Shown here: piece after piece, positions 34,617 through 41,916 of the stretch
How positions within the stretch are numbered: the stretch's first letter is position 1
Layout: each line of letters begins with the position of its first letter
The notes under the pieces: model-generated
What the model was told of the DNA's origin: nothing
What the model saw: only the letters and a program-made list of their open reading frames with translations
Databases searched by the model: none
Source of the DNA: CAZCQG01 sp964500775
GTDB lineage: Bacteria > Campylobacterota > Campylobacteria > Campylobacterales > CAZCQG01
NCBI GenBank assembly: GCA_964500775.1
Contig: CAZCQG010000018.1
Location: 1-42,918, forward strand
DNA: 42,918 bases
Direction: 5' to 3'
Made by a program: the position numbers and the translations under genes

Positions 34617-34736
34617 AGCGCGGCTCTGCTGCGCGTGGGCACTCCGCCGAGGCATTGTGCCCCTTGCGGGTAAGGCACAGCGTCAGCGTAGCCCTAGGGA
34701 ATTTACTTCCCTAGGACGTATAAAATTAAAAAGGAG
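34617..34736. repeat. Structured repeat, copy 1 (upstream of ectA)
   Basis: First of three ~110-bp copies. From 34617 it runs through GCGCGTGGGC, CCGCCGAGG, CATTGTGCCCCTTGCGGG and CACAGCGTCAGCGTAG. It then forms a hairpin, CCTAGGGAA and TTCCCTAGG around TTTAC, followed by CGTATAAAAT and finally TAAAAAGGAG, the ribosome binding site of ectA. The 3' part including that SD is shared with copy 3. The region 34541-34616 before it shows no gene. Confidence 0.85.
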
Positions 34737-34742
34737 TACGGA

Positions 34743-35234
34743 ATCGTTTTTAGAAAACCGAATATTGAAGACGCAACCAAGATATATGATCTCATCAAAG
34801 ATTCTCCGCCGTTAGACTTAAACTCAAAGTACCTCTACCTGCTCATCGCTACCCACTTCAGTGCCACCTCCATCGTCGCCACAATGGACACAAAGCTAGT
34901 CGGTGTAGTGAGCGGCTATCGCCTCTCTGAATCGCCCGATACGCTCTTTATCTGGCAGGTCTGCACCCATAAGGAGATGCGAGGCAAAGGGGTAGCAAAA
35001 CAGATGGTGCGCGCACTGCTAGCGCGGGAGAATCTACAGGATATACGCTCCCTCCTCACTACCATCTCTCCATCAAACACCGCTTCAAAGAATCTCTTTC
35101 TCTCGCTAGCCGAAGAATCTAGCGCGAAGATAGAAGAGGTCGGAAAGTTTGATAGCGAGAGCTTTGGAGGGGATGGGCATGAAGAGGAGATTATTTATAG
35201 GATAGTTGTTCGTAAGGACGGGAGTGAAACCTAA
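34743..35234 (+). CDS. ectA: Diaminobutyrate acetyltransferase EctA (non-canonical start)
   Basis: Reading in frame from 34743 gives about 163 residues: VFRKPNIEDATKIYDLIKD, then SPPLDLNSKYLYLLIATHF, then a GNAT acetyl-CoA motif (FIWQVCTHKEMRGKGVAK). The SPPLDLNS block is the conserved substrate-binding signature of EctA. There is no ATG, GTG or TTG in the frame between the stop at 34695 and the ATG at 34884, and that ATG would remove the signature. AAGGAG (34731-34736) is placed six bases before an ATC at 34743, which may be a rare start codon, a point mutation or an assembly error. EctA acetylates L-2,4-diaminobutyrate, the second step of ectoine synthesis. Confidence 0.82.
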   Translation: MVFRKPNIEDATKIYDLIKDSPPLDLNSKYLYLLIATHFSATSIVATMDTKLVGVVSGYRLSESPDTLFIWQVCTHKEMRGKGVAKQMVRALLARENLQDIRSLLTTISPSNTASKNLFLSLAEESSAKIEEVGKFDSESFGGDGHEEEIIYRIVVRKDGSET

Positions 35235-35344
35235 GCGCGGTTTTACTGCGCGTGGGCTTGCCGCCGAGGTCATTGTGCCCCTTGCGGGTAAGACACAGCG
35301 TCAGCGTAGGCAAAGGGGAATTTATTTCCCCTGCCGTATAAAAC
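35234..35344. repeat. Structured repeat, copy 2 (between ectA and ectB)
   Basis: Begins at the last base of the ectA stop codon. It is nearly identical to copy 3 over about 90 bases (GCGCGTGGGCTTGCCGCC onward). Its hairpin is AGGGGAA/TTCCCCT, a different sequence from copy 1 but still paired, so base pairs have changed together. The 3' end (CGTATAAAACAAAGATGGGG) has a degraded RBS part. Confidence 0.85.
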
Positions 35345-35354
35345 AAAGATGGGG

Positions 35355-35471
35355 TACTGCGCGTGGGCTTGCCGCCGAGGTCATTGTGCCCCTTGCGGGC
35401 AAGGCACAGCGTCAGCGTAGGCAAAGGGGAATTTACTTCCCTAGGGCGTATAAAATAAAAATAAAAAGGAG
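35355..35471. repeat. Structured repeat, copy 3 (upstream of ectB)
   Basis: Tandem with copy 2 at an offset of about 121 bases but lacking the first ~14 bases. It ends TTCCCTAGGGCGTATAAAAT, then TAAAAAGGAG, which is the Shine-Dalgarno of ectB. Inside it, CTTG-CGGG-CAAG flanked by GTGC and GCAC would form a second hairpin. Confidence 0.85.
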
Positions 35472-35475
35472 ACAA

Positions 35476-36753
35476 ATGAGGGTATTTGAAAATTATGAAT
35501 CAAAGGTACGAGGGTATATACGGTCTTTTCCGACGATATTTGACACGGCTAAGGGGTCGATACTAAAGGATGAGAGCGGGAATGAGTTTATAGATTTTTT
35601 CGCCGGAGCGGGGACGCTCAACTACGGGCATAACAACGACAAGATAAGCAAAGCGCTTATCGAGTATCTCCAAAAAGACGGCATAGTGCATGGGCTCGAT
35701 ATGGCTACCATCGCTAAAAAAGAGTTTATAAAATCATTCCAAGAGACGATTCTTTCCCCTAGGAATCTCGAATACAAGATGCAGTTCACCGGACCTACGG
35801 GGACAAATGCCGTGGAGACGGCGATAAAACTCGCAAGGCTAGTGAAGAATCGCTCCAATATCGTGGCTTTTACAAACGGCTACCACGGGCTTAGCCAAGG
35901 TTCGCTCTCCATCACGGGCAACAACTACTACCGCGATGAATCGCACATCAGCAGGTGCAACGCCTCGTTTATGCCCTTTGACGGGTATCTGGGCGAAAGC
36001 ATCAACACCATTGAGGTTTTTAGAAAATACCTCGAAGACGGCAGCAGCGGGCTAGATACGCCTGCGGCGGTGATCGTGGAGTGCATACAGGGCGAGGGCG
36101 GCATCAACGTCGCATCCGCAACGTGGCTCAAAGAGCTAGAGGCGCTGTGTCGGGAGTTTGACATATTGCTCATCATCGATGACATTCAAGTGGGCAACGG
36201 CAGAAGCGGCGATTTTTTCAGCTTTGAAGAGGCGGGAATCTATCCTGATATGGTGACCCTCTCAAAGGCCATCGGCGGCGGTTTGCCGCTAGCGATACTC
36301 CTTATGCGTCCCGATCTTGATCAGTGGAAGCCGGGTGAACACACGGGGACGTTTCGCGGGAATAATCTCGCTTTTGTCGCGGCACGTGAGGCATTGCGCT
36401 ATTGGGAGAACGAAGATTTAAGCAAAGCGGTCAAATACAAAGGGGAGATCATCCAAGAAGAGCTGATGCGAATCGCAAAAGCCTACCCCGAGCTAGAAGC
36501 GGAAGTGCGCGGCAGAGGGATGATATGGGGTTTTGAAGTGCTAAGCGATAAAAATCTCGCAAGCGAAATATCGGCAAAGGCGTTTGAAAACGGTCTCGTG
36601 GTAGAGACGGCGGGGTCGGATTCGCAGGTGGTGAAATTCCTCCCTTCTCTTTTGATCGACGAAGAGACGCTGCGTACGGGGCTAAAAATATTTGAAGAAT
36701 CGCTTGATTTTTTGATGGGGGCAAAAAAAGAGAAATTAAGCAGGAGCTTTTAG
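35476..36753 (+). CDS. ectB: Diaminobutyrate-2-oxoglutarate transaminase EctB
   Basis: A 425-residue class III PLP aminotransferase from the ATG at 35476 (MRVFENYESKVRGYI), with AAAAAGGAG upstream. The PLP lysine is Lys264 in TLSKAIGGGLPLA. IDDIQVGNGRSG (from about 234) holds the cofactor aspartate. FFAGAGTLNYGHNN and TGPTGTNAVETAIKLAR are typical of EctB. It converts aspartate semialdehyde to diaminobutyrate, the first dedicated step of ectoine synthesis. The frame stays open upstream through repeat copies 2 and 3, but that part is not EctB-like. Stop and the ectC start are directly adjacent (TAGATG). Confidence 0.93.
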   Translation: MRVFENYESKVRGYIRSFPTIFDTAKGSILKDESGNEFIDFFAGAGTLNYGHNNDKISKALIEYLQKDGIVHGLDMATIAKKEFIKSFQETILSPRNLEYKMQFTGPTGTNAVETAIKLARLVKNRSNIVAFTNGYHGLSQGSLSITGNNYYRDESHISRCNASFMPFDGYLGESINTIEVFRKYLEDGSSGLDTPAAVIVECIQGEGGINVASATWLKELEALCREFDILLIIDDIQVGNGRSGDFFSFEEAGIYPDMVTLSKAIGGGLPLAILLMRPDLDQWKPGEHTGTFRGNNLAFVAAREALRYWENEDLSKAVKYKGEIIQEELMRIAKAYPELEAEVRGRGMIWGFEVLSDKNLASEISAKAFENGLVVETAGSDSQVVKFLPSLLIDEETLRTGLKIFEESLDFLMGAKKEKLSRSF

Positions 36754-37140
36754 ATGCTAGTAAAAAATATCAATGAAATACTCGGAAGCAAATACGAAGT
36801 ACACGCACCAAACGGGAATTGGATAAGTAGAAGGATGCTTTTAAAGGAGGATGCGATGGGATTCTCATTCCACGAGACGATCATCAAAGCGGGCACCAAA
36901 ACCCACATCCACTACAAAAACCACCTCGAAGCGGTCTACTGCGTCGGGGGGAACGGCAGGATCGAAGACCTCGCAAGCGGCGAGACGCACGAGATACAAG
37001 ACGGCACGATGTACGCGCTCAATAAAAACGACGAACACTACCTCTACGGCGGAAGCGAAGATATGCGCCTCATCTGCGTCTTCAACCCGCCTTTGCGAGG
37101 CGATGAGGTACATAGAGAGGATGGGAGTTACGAGGCTTAA
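36754..37140 (+). CDS. ectC: Ectoine synthase EctC
   Basis: A 128-residue cupin that begins MLVKNINEILGSKYEVHAPNG. The iron ligands known for EctC fall at Glu59 (HLEAVYC), Tyr87 and His95 (NDEHYLYGG). It closes N-gamma-acetyl-diaminobutyrate to ectoine. No ectD hydroxylase or dedicated aspartokinase follows, so the product should be ectoine, with aspartate semialdehyde taken from general metabolism. The 3' end overlaps the convergent thioredoxin-like gene by four bases. Confidence 0.94.
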   Translation: MLVKNINEILGSKYEVHAPNGNWISRRMLLKEDAMGFSFHETIIKAGTKTHIHYKNHLEAVYCVGGNGRIEDLASGETHEIQDGTMYALNKNDEHYLYGGSEDMRLICVFNPPLRGDEVHREDGSYEA

Positions 37141-37364
37141 AGTAGTGCTATTATCTCCTCGACTCTAGGCACCCTCCCGCTAATCTTTACCTCCCCGTCT
37201 ATCACGAGTGCGGGGGTGCTCGTCACGCCGTAGCTCATTATTTTTTCCATATTTTCGACCTTCTCTATTTGGACGAATTTCCCGCTTTTTCCTACCGCCT
37301 CTTTCGTGAGCTCAAAAAGTGTTTTGCACTTCGCGCACCCCATACCGAGAATCTCGATTTTCAT
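37137..37364 (-). CDS. Small thioredoxin-fold protein (redox-active disulfide type)
   Basis: A 75-residue protein with CxxC at Cys10-Cys13 (GMGCAKCK) and the cis-Pro region TSTPALVIDG. This is the MTH895-like small thioredoxin family often found next to DUF318/ArsP permeases. Here it lies two bases after such a permease in an arsenic operon. It may reduce the local arsenate reductase or hand over bound metalloid (inference). Confidence 0.83.
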   Translation of the reverse strand: MKIEILGMGCAKCKTLFELTKEAVGKSGKFVQIEKVENMEKIMSYGVTSTPALVIDGEVKISGRVPRVEEIIALL

Positions 37365-37366
37365 AG

Positions 37367-38338
37367 TTATGCTCCTAGTATAAAATTAAATACGTATCCC
37401 GTGATGAGAATCCCAAGTCCGACGATTCCGAAAAAGATACCGATAAGTTTAGTGTGCAAGATTTTTTTGAGTATCATCGCTTCAGGCAGGCTAAGGGCGG
37501 TGACTGCCATCATAAACGCTAAAGCACTTCCTAAAAGCATCCCTTTATCCGTCAATACTTCTACTAGCGGCAGCATCCCTGCGGCATTGCTATACATCGG
37601 GATCCCGAAAAGTACTGCCAAAGGGACGGCATACCACGCATCCCCTCCGGCGTATTTTGCGATAAATTCCGCGGGGACGTAGCCGTGGATAAACGCTCCG
37701 ATTCCCACCCCTAGCATTACGTAGAGATAGATTTTTTTGAAAATATCTTTGGTGTAGTCCCAAGATTCTCTTCCCCGTTCGCCCGCACTCATCCGTATCG
37801 CAAAGTCTTGCAACTCCTCTTTTAACGGAGTGACAGGGATGAGGACATAGTTTTCTAGATGTTTTATTTTGCCTATGACATATCCTCCGAGAATCGCCAC
37901 AAGCAGTCCAAGCCCGATATACAGGGCGGTGATCTTCCATCCAAAGAGTCCAAAAAGCATAGCGATCGCTATTTCGTTATTGAGCGGGGCGGATATGAGG
38001 AAGCTAAACGTGATACCGATGGGGATTCTTGCTTGCATAAATCCTAGGAAAAGAGGTATCGCCGAGCAAGAGCAAAACGGGGTGATGATCCCAAAGAGGG
38101 CGGCTAGGATATTGCCGCTCAATTCGCTTTTTCCCTGTAGGTAGACGCGCACTTTTTCGGTATTGAAATATGTCCTCAAGAAACTCACAAGAAAAATAAT
38201 CACGACAAGCAAAATAAAAATCTTTATCGTGTCGTAAATAAAAAAGTGTATCGCTTCACCGAGACGCTCCCCTTTTTGCAGTCCAAAAGTATCAAAGACT
38301 AGGAAAGTTGCTAACTCAAAAAGCCAATCAAACATCAA
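37367..38338 (-). CDS. ArsP-like permease (DUF318/UPF0718)
   Basis: A 323-residue membrane protein with about eight helices. The motif TPFCSCSAIPLFLGF near residue 88 carries the paired cysteines of this family, and a matching half (IPMYSNAAGMLPLVEVL) lies later in the chain. Family members include ArsP, which exports trivalent organoarsenicals. It overlaps the arsC start side by 11 bases and shares the operon with arsR and arsC, supporting metalloid efflux. Substrate is not certain. Confidence 0.8.
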   Translation of the reverse strand: MMFDWLFELATFLVFDTFGLQKGERLGEAIHFFIYDTIKIFILLVVIIFLVSFLRTYFNTEKVRVYLQGKSELSGNILAALFGIITPFCSCSAIPLFLGFMQARIPIGITFSFLISAPLNNEIAIAMLFGLFGWKITALYIGLGLLVAILGGYVIGKIKHLENYVLIPVTPLKEELQDFAIRMSAGERGRESWDYTKDIFKKIYLYVMLGVGIGAFIHGYVPAEFIAKYAGGDAWYAVPLAVLFGIPMYSNAAGMLPLVEVLTDKGMLLGSALAFMMAVTALSLPEAMILKKILHTKLIGIFFGIVGLGILITGYVFNFILGA

Positions 38339-38729
38339 GCACCTCTTTGATTTTTGGCAACAACACCGATTCTACCTCTTCGTACGTCTTTATAAATGCC
38401 GCATATCCTTTGCCATCGGGATCTTCAAATCCGATATGAATCTTTGGAATGGGTTTGGGGAACATCGGGCAGGTCTCATTAGCGTGGTCGCATACCGTCA
38501 CTACGAGGTCAAACTCCTCATTTATGACCGTATCGAGTGTTTTGCTATGGTATTCCTCTCTCCAGATTCCTTTCTCTTCGAGGAGCCTTTTGGCATTTGG
38601 ACTGACCTTGCCGCTTGCTTTCACACCGCTACTTTTTGCGACTACCCCTTGTAGTTTCGCGTTTATCAGCGCCTCGGCGATGATGCTGCGGCAACTATTT
38701 CCCGTACACAATATTAATACTTTCTTCAT
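38328..38729 (-). CDS. arsC: Thioredoxin-type arsenate reductase ArsC (copy 1)
   Basis: A 133-residue low-molecular-weight phosphatase-fold enzyme. The P-loop is Cys8-x5-Arg14 (CTGNSCR), and the resolving cysteines are Cys80 and Cys87 (TVCDHANETCP), as in Staphylococcus ArsC. The catalytic Asp is expected in FEDPDGKG. It reduces As(V) to As(III) using thioredoxin. It overlaps arsR by four bases. Confidence 0.9.
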   Translation of the reverse strand: MKKVLILCTGNSCRSIIAEALINAKLQGVVAKSSGVKASGKVSPNAKRLLEEKGIWREEYHSKTLDTVINEEFDLVVTVCDHANETCPMFPKPIPKIHIGFEDPDGKGYAAFIKTYEEVESVLLPKIKEVLDV

Positions 38730-39046
38730 ATTTCACACCCTTTATCCGAGAGTTTTTTGAGCGGTGGAAGTTCAAATGGGAGGTGGCGGATCTCTTCTAA
38801 TATCTCTAGTCGGAATCTATCAAGCGGAGAGCGGATAGAGTAATACGCCCATGTGCCGCACCGCTCCACTTTGAGAAAACCTCCCTCTTTGAGAATCTTT
38901 AGGTGTCTTGAGAGGCGGGACTGAATCATATTTAACGACGTTTGCAAATCACAGACGCAAAGCCTTCCGTGCGTATCTAAAAACCTCAAAATGAGAATCC
39001 TCGTCTCGTCGTTGAGCGAGGAGATCGTGCTTAAAAATGTTTCCAT
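38726..39046 (-). CDS. arsR: ArsR-family arsenic-responsive repressor
   Basis: A 106-residue winged-helix protein. LCVCDLQ near residue 30 is the classic Cys-Val-Cys arsenite site at the start of the recognition region, and SRLSRHLKILKEGGFL is the DNA-binding helix. It should repress both divergent arms of the ars region from the palindrome at 39074-39095 and release on As(III) binding. Confidence 0.92.
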   Translation of the reverse strand: METFLSTISSLNDETRILILRFLDTHGRLCVCDLQTSLNMIQSRLSRHLKILKEGGFLKVERCGTWAYYSIRSPLDRFRLEILEEIRHLPFELPPLKKLSDKGCEI

Positions 39047-39073
39047 AAAGCGATTGTAACGAAATAAGATAAA

Positions 39074-39095
39074 TATATCAAGATATATTGATATA
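39074..39095. promoter_or_regulatory. ArsR operator palindrome
   Basis: Perfect 8-bp arms TATATCAA (39074-39081) and TTGATATA (39088-39095) with a 6-base spacer. It lies between the divergent arsR and arsB starts, 28 bases from arsR and 33 from arsB. AT-rich inverted repeats with ATCAA half-sites are typical for ArsR/SmtB proteins. Confidence 0.7.
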
Positions 39096-39127
39096 ATAAC
39101 ACCACTTTTAATCCGTAGGAATCTAGT

Positions 39128-40381
39128 ATGTTTGTAGCAATCACCGTTTTTTTGGTCACTCTTTTTTTTATCATTTGGCAGCCGCGAGGTTTACGCATAG
39201 GGACTAGCGCGGTGCTTGGGGCGATTATCGCATTATTGCTCGGCGCAGTCTCTTTTGGCGATGTGCTCACCGTGACGGAGATTGTTTGGGATGCTACGCT
39301 TAGTTTTATCGGGATTATCCTCCTCTCGATGGTGCTTGATGAGATAGGATTCTTTGAGTGGAGTGCGCTCAAAATGGCACGACTAAGCCGAGGAAGCGGA
39401 CAGCTTCTTTTTGTTTATACGCTTATTTTGGGGGCTTTGGTATCGGCTTTTTTTGCCAATGACGGTGCGGCTCTCATTCTCACCCCGATATTGATAGCGA
39501 AGATGAAATATCTCAAATTAAATCCTTTGGCTCTTTTTGCGTTCGTGATGGCAGGGGGATTTATCGGCGATAGCGCCTCCAATCCGCTCGTGATCTCAAA
39601 CCTCACCAATATCGTGACGGCGGGGTATTTTGGAATAGGATTTTGGGAGTATGCGCAAAATATGTTTCTTCCGAATCTCCTCTCTATTATTGCTTCGATT
39701 CTTGTCCTTTGGCTCTATTTTAGAAAGTCCATCCCGAATCGTATCGACGTAGAAAATCTCCAAGCGCCCGAATCTGTGATCAAAAATATGACGATGTTTC
39801 GATTGAGTTGGTTTTTTCTAGCATTTTTGATGGCGGGATATTTTATCGGCGATAGCTACAAGCTCCCTATTTCCGTGTTTGCCTTGGGCGGAGCATTGCT
39901 CTTTTTGGCAATCGCGACATATTTTAAAGCGACCAAACCGATAATGACGATAAAGAGCGCTCCGTGGCAAGTGGTGTGGTTCTCTATCGGACTTTATATC
40001 GTCGTGTTCGGTCTGAAAAATGCGGGGCTGACAGGCTATATTGCCGAGATTCTTATCGCATTGCAAAAGCAGGGTGATTTTATCGCCGTGATGGGGACAG
40101 GATTTTTGTCGGCATTTTTGAGTAGCGTGATGAATAATATGCCTACTATTATGGTGATGGATATAGCCATCGCAGAATCGGGCAATAGCGCACTAGCGTA
40201 TGCAAATATCCTCGGATGCAATCTAGGTCCTAAAATGACTCCTATCGGATCACTCGCTACGCTCCTTTGGTTGCACGTTTTGTCACAAAAGGGGATTAAA
40301 ATTAGTTGGCGAGAGTACTTCAAAGTAGGTATCGTCATCACCCCGCCCGTGCTGTTTGTAGCACTTTTGGGGGTAGTATAA
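39128..40381 (+). CDS. arsB: ArsB-type arsenite efflux protein
   Basis: A 417-residue integral membrane protein of the ArsB/NhaD (ion transporter) superfamily, with about eleven helices. Characteristic parts are FANDGAALILTPILIAKMKYL, GGFIGDSASNPLVISN and a C-terminal LGCNLGPKMTPIGSLATLLWL. It expels As(III)/Sb(III) in exchange for protons. It is the first gene of the plus arm and is followed by a second arsC. Confidence 0.9.
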   Translation: MFVAITVFLVTLFFIIWQPRGLRIGTSAVLGAIIALLLGAVSFGDVLTVTEIVWDATLSFIGIILLSMVLDEIGFFEWSALKMARLSRGSGQLLFVYTLILGALVSAFFANDGAALILTPILIAKMKYLKLNPLALFAFVMAGGFIGDSASNPLVISNLTNIVTAGYFGIGFWEYAQNMFLPNLLSIIASILVLWLYFRKSIPNRIDVENLQAPESVIKNMTMFRLSWFFLAFLMAGYFIGDSYKLPISVFALGGALLFLAIATYFKATKPIMTIKSAPWQVVWFSIGLYIVVFGLKNAGLTGYIAEILIALQKQGDFIAVMGTGFLSAFLSSVMNNMPTIMVMDIAIAESGNSALAYANILGCNLGPKMTPIGSLATLLWLHVLSQKGIKISWREYFKVGIVITPPVLFVALLGVV

Positions 40382-40395
40382 ATAAGGAGTAACAA

Positions 40396-40875
40396 ATGGG
40401 TGTTAAAGCAAAAGTTTTATTTGTTTGTATTCACAATAGTGCGAGATCACAAATAGCGGAAGCCTATTTGAATAAATTCGGCGAAGGAGAGGTAGTTGCC
40501 GAGAGCGCCGGATTTAAACCGGGGAAACTCAACCCGCTAGTAATCAAGGCGATGCAAGAAGAAGGAATAGATATTTCGCATAATAGCTGCGATAGCGTGT
40601 TTGATTTTTTCAAAGAGGGGAAAAGATACAGCCATATCGTGACGGTATGCGACGAGGGAAGTGCTGAACAGTGCCCCGTTTTTCCGGGGGTAGTACACAG
40701 AATCCACTGGAGCTTTCGAGACCCAAGTGCGCTTGAAGGGGATGATGAGGAGAGGATGCAAAAGACTAGAGTCATCAGGGATGCTATAAAAGGGAAGGTT
40801 TTACAATTTATAAGCCTTATGAAAACGGGTAATCTAGCGGAAAACGCTCCGGTTGAATGGAGGTTTCAAAGATAG
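40396..40875 (+). CDS. arsC: Thioredoxin-type arsenate reductase ArsC (copy 2)
   Basis: A 159-residue member of the same fold as copy 1 but clearly different in sequence. The P-loop is Cys11-x5-Arg17 (CIHNSAR), and the resolving pair is Cys85 and Cys93 (TVCDEGSAEQCP). HWSFRDPSALEG carries the catalytic Asp. It is the longer ArsC type common in Campylobacterota and archaea-like operons. It probably shares a transcript with arsB, 14 bases upstream. Confidence 0.88.
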   Translation: MGVKAKVLFVCIHNSARSQIAEAYLNKFGEGEVVAESAGFKPGKLNPLVIKAMQEEGIDISHNSCDSVFDFFKEGKRYSHIVTVCDEGSAEQCPVFPGVVHRIHWSFRDPSALEGDDEERMQKTRVIRDAIKGKVLQFISLMKTGNLAENAPVEWRFQR

Positions 40876-40878
40876 GGG

Positions 40879-41916
40879 CTAGTTTTGAAAAATCCCGCTA
40901 TCAAGATTTCCCGGGAGCATCTCTCCGACGTTGTCAAAACCGAGAATCATAGCGCCGTTATGCTCTTTTAAAAAAAGTTCTGCTTGGGATTTTGAGAGAA
41001 AGGGGATAAGTTCGTGTCCCATAGGACCGATGATGTCGCTCCCTATAACGTAGTATGCTTTTTTGGCATCGATAGCTTCTAGGGTGTAGTAGTCGCTGAC
41101 GATGAGGGTGTGTATAGTGCTAAGATTTGCAAAGTAGTATTTAAACATATCCTTTGCGCCGTCGAAATAGTACTCCATCCCATCGCTACTCACCCCTTTT
41201 GCCGCCCACTTCTTGTATTTATATACAAACATCCCGCAAACGGGACACTTCGCATCTTCGGGGACATCGAGGACGTGGCGATGAGATTCCTCTAATGTAT
41301 CTGTGTTTGTTAGGTAATTCGACACGGAATATAAAAGAATCTCACCCATCTCTAAGCAGGTATCGTTTGAGCGAATATATGTTGCGATCTCGTATGCAGA
41401 GCCGTGCGGGATTTCTGTTTTTTTACAGATTTTTTCATAGAGGTTTTTTCCTCGCTTTAGCTCTTGCTTGTATTCAAACGATTCCTGAAAACTATCAAAA
41501 TCTCTCCCCCCCATATAGAGGGCAAAATCAAAACTTCTAATATCTCCACCGTACTTTTGTCGGTATTCTTGTGCATCGCTTTTCTCTTTAAAAGCGAGCT
41601 TTGAATAGCGCGAATACCCCCCGTCTACGGAGCTGTTGGTGAGATAGAATGCATTTTTTGCATCTATAAACGCATGCGTTTTAAAGTCCTTTGCGCTTAT
41701 AGATATAAAATCTTTTACGGTGTCAAAAACCTTCGCAAAGGTATCCAGTGAACAAAAATAGCGCTTTTCGCCGTTTGAAAGTGTTAGTACGATCTCTTGG
41801 TTATTGCAAGAAGCGATTGGCTTTGCGCTTTTGTAGCACGCTTCGTAGGCGTTCGCCCCGCTCCAAAAGAGGAGCAGCGCAAACAGGAGAGATTTATTTT
41901 GCTTTTTTATACTCAT
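40879..41916 (-). CDS. Double NosL-like protein with heme-less cytochrome-c-like middle segment
   Basis: A 345-residue exported protein with a signal segment (about 1-23). The N-terminal half (27-135) is NosL-like but lacks CxxCGM. A middle segment (about 155-205, RGKNLYEKICKKTEIPHG and later NDTC) follows the layout of a cytochrome c domain, but has only Cys164 where CXXCH would be. The C-terminal half is a second NosL domain with CPVCGM (224-229). NosL delivers Cu(I) for the nitrous oxide reductase cluster. It overlaps the next NosL gene by 23 bases. Role in copper or N2O metabolism is inference; nosZ is not in the window. Confidence 0.72.
   Translation of the reverse strand: MSIKKQNKSLLFALLLFWSGANAYEACYKSAKPIASCNNQEIVLTLSNGEKRYFCSLDTFAKVFDTVKDFISISAKDFKTHAFIDAKNAFYLTNSSVDGGYSRYSKLAFKEKSDAQEYRQKYGGDIRSFDFALYMGGRDFDSFQESFEYKQELKRGKNLYEKICKKTEIPHGSAYEIATYIRSNDTCLEMGEILLYSVSNYLTNTDTLEESHRHVLDVPEDAKCPVCGMFVYKYKKWAAKGVSSDGMEYYFDGAKDMFKYYFANLSTIHTLIVSDYYTLEAIDAKKAYYVIGSDIIGPMGHELIPFLSKSQAELFLKEHNGAMILGFDNVGEMLPGNLDSGIFQN

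Noticed and set aside
34884..35234. Short EctA starting at the first ATG
   Set aside because: It would remove the conserved SPPLDLNS block that is encoded in frame just upstream.
35234..35471. Tandem copies read as a CRISPR array
   Set aside because: Units are over 100 bases, only two in tandem, with no short unique spacers and no cas genes.
35206..35475. In-frame extension upstream of ectB
   Set aside because: It translates repeat copies 2 and 3, overlaps ectA, and has no EctB similarity; the ATG at 35476 has a strong SD and fits the family start.
35191..35475. 94-codon minus-strand frame in the repeats
   Set aside because: It consists of two translated repeat copies and part of ectA antisense; no RBS and repeated only because the DNA is.
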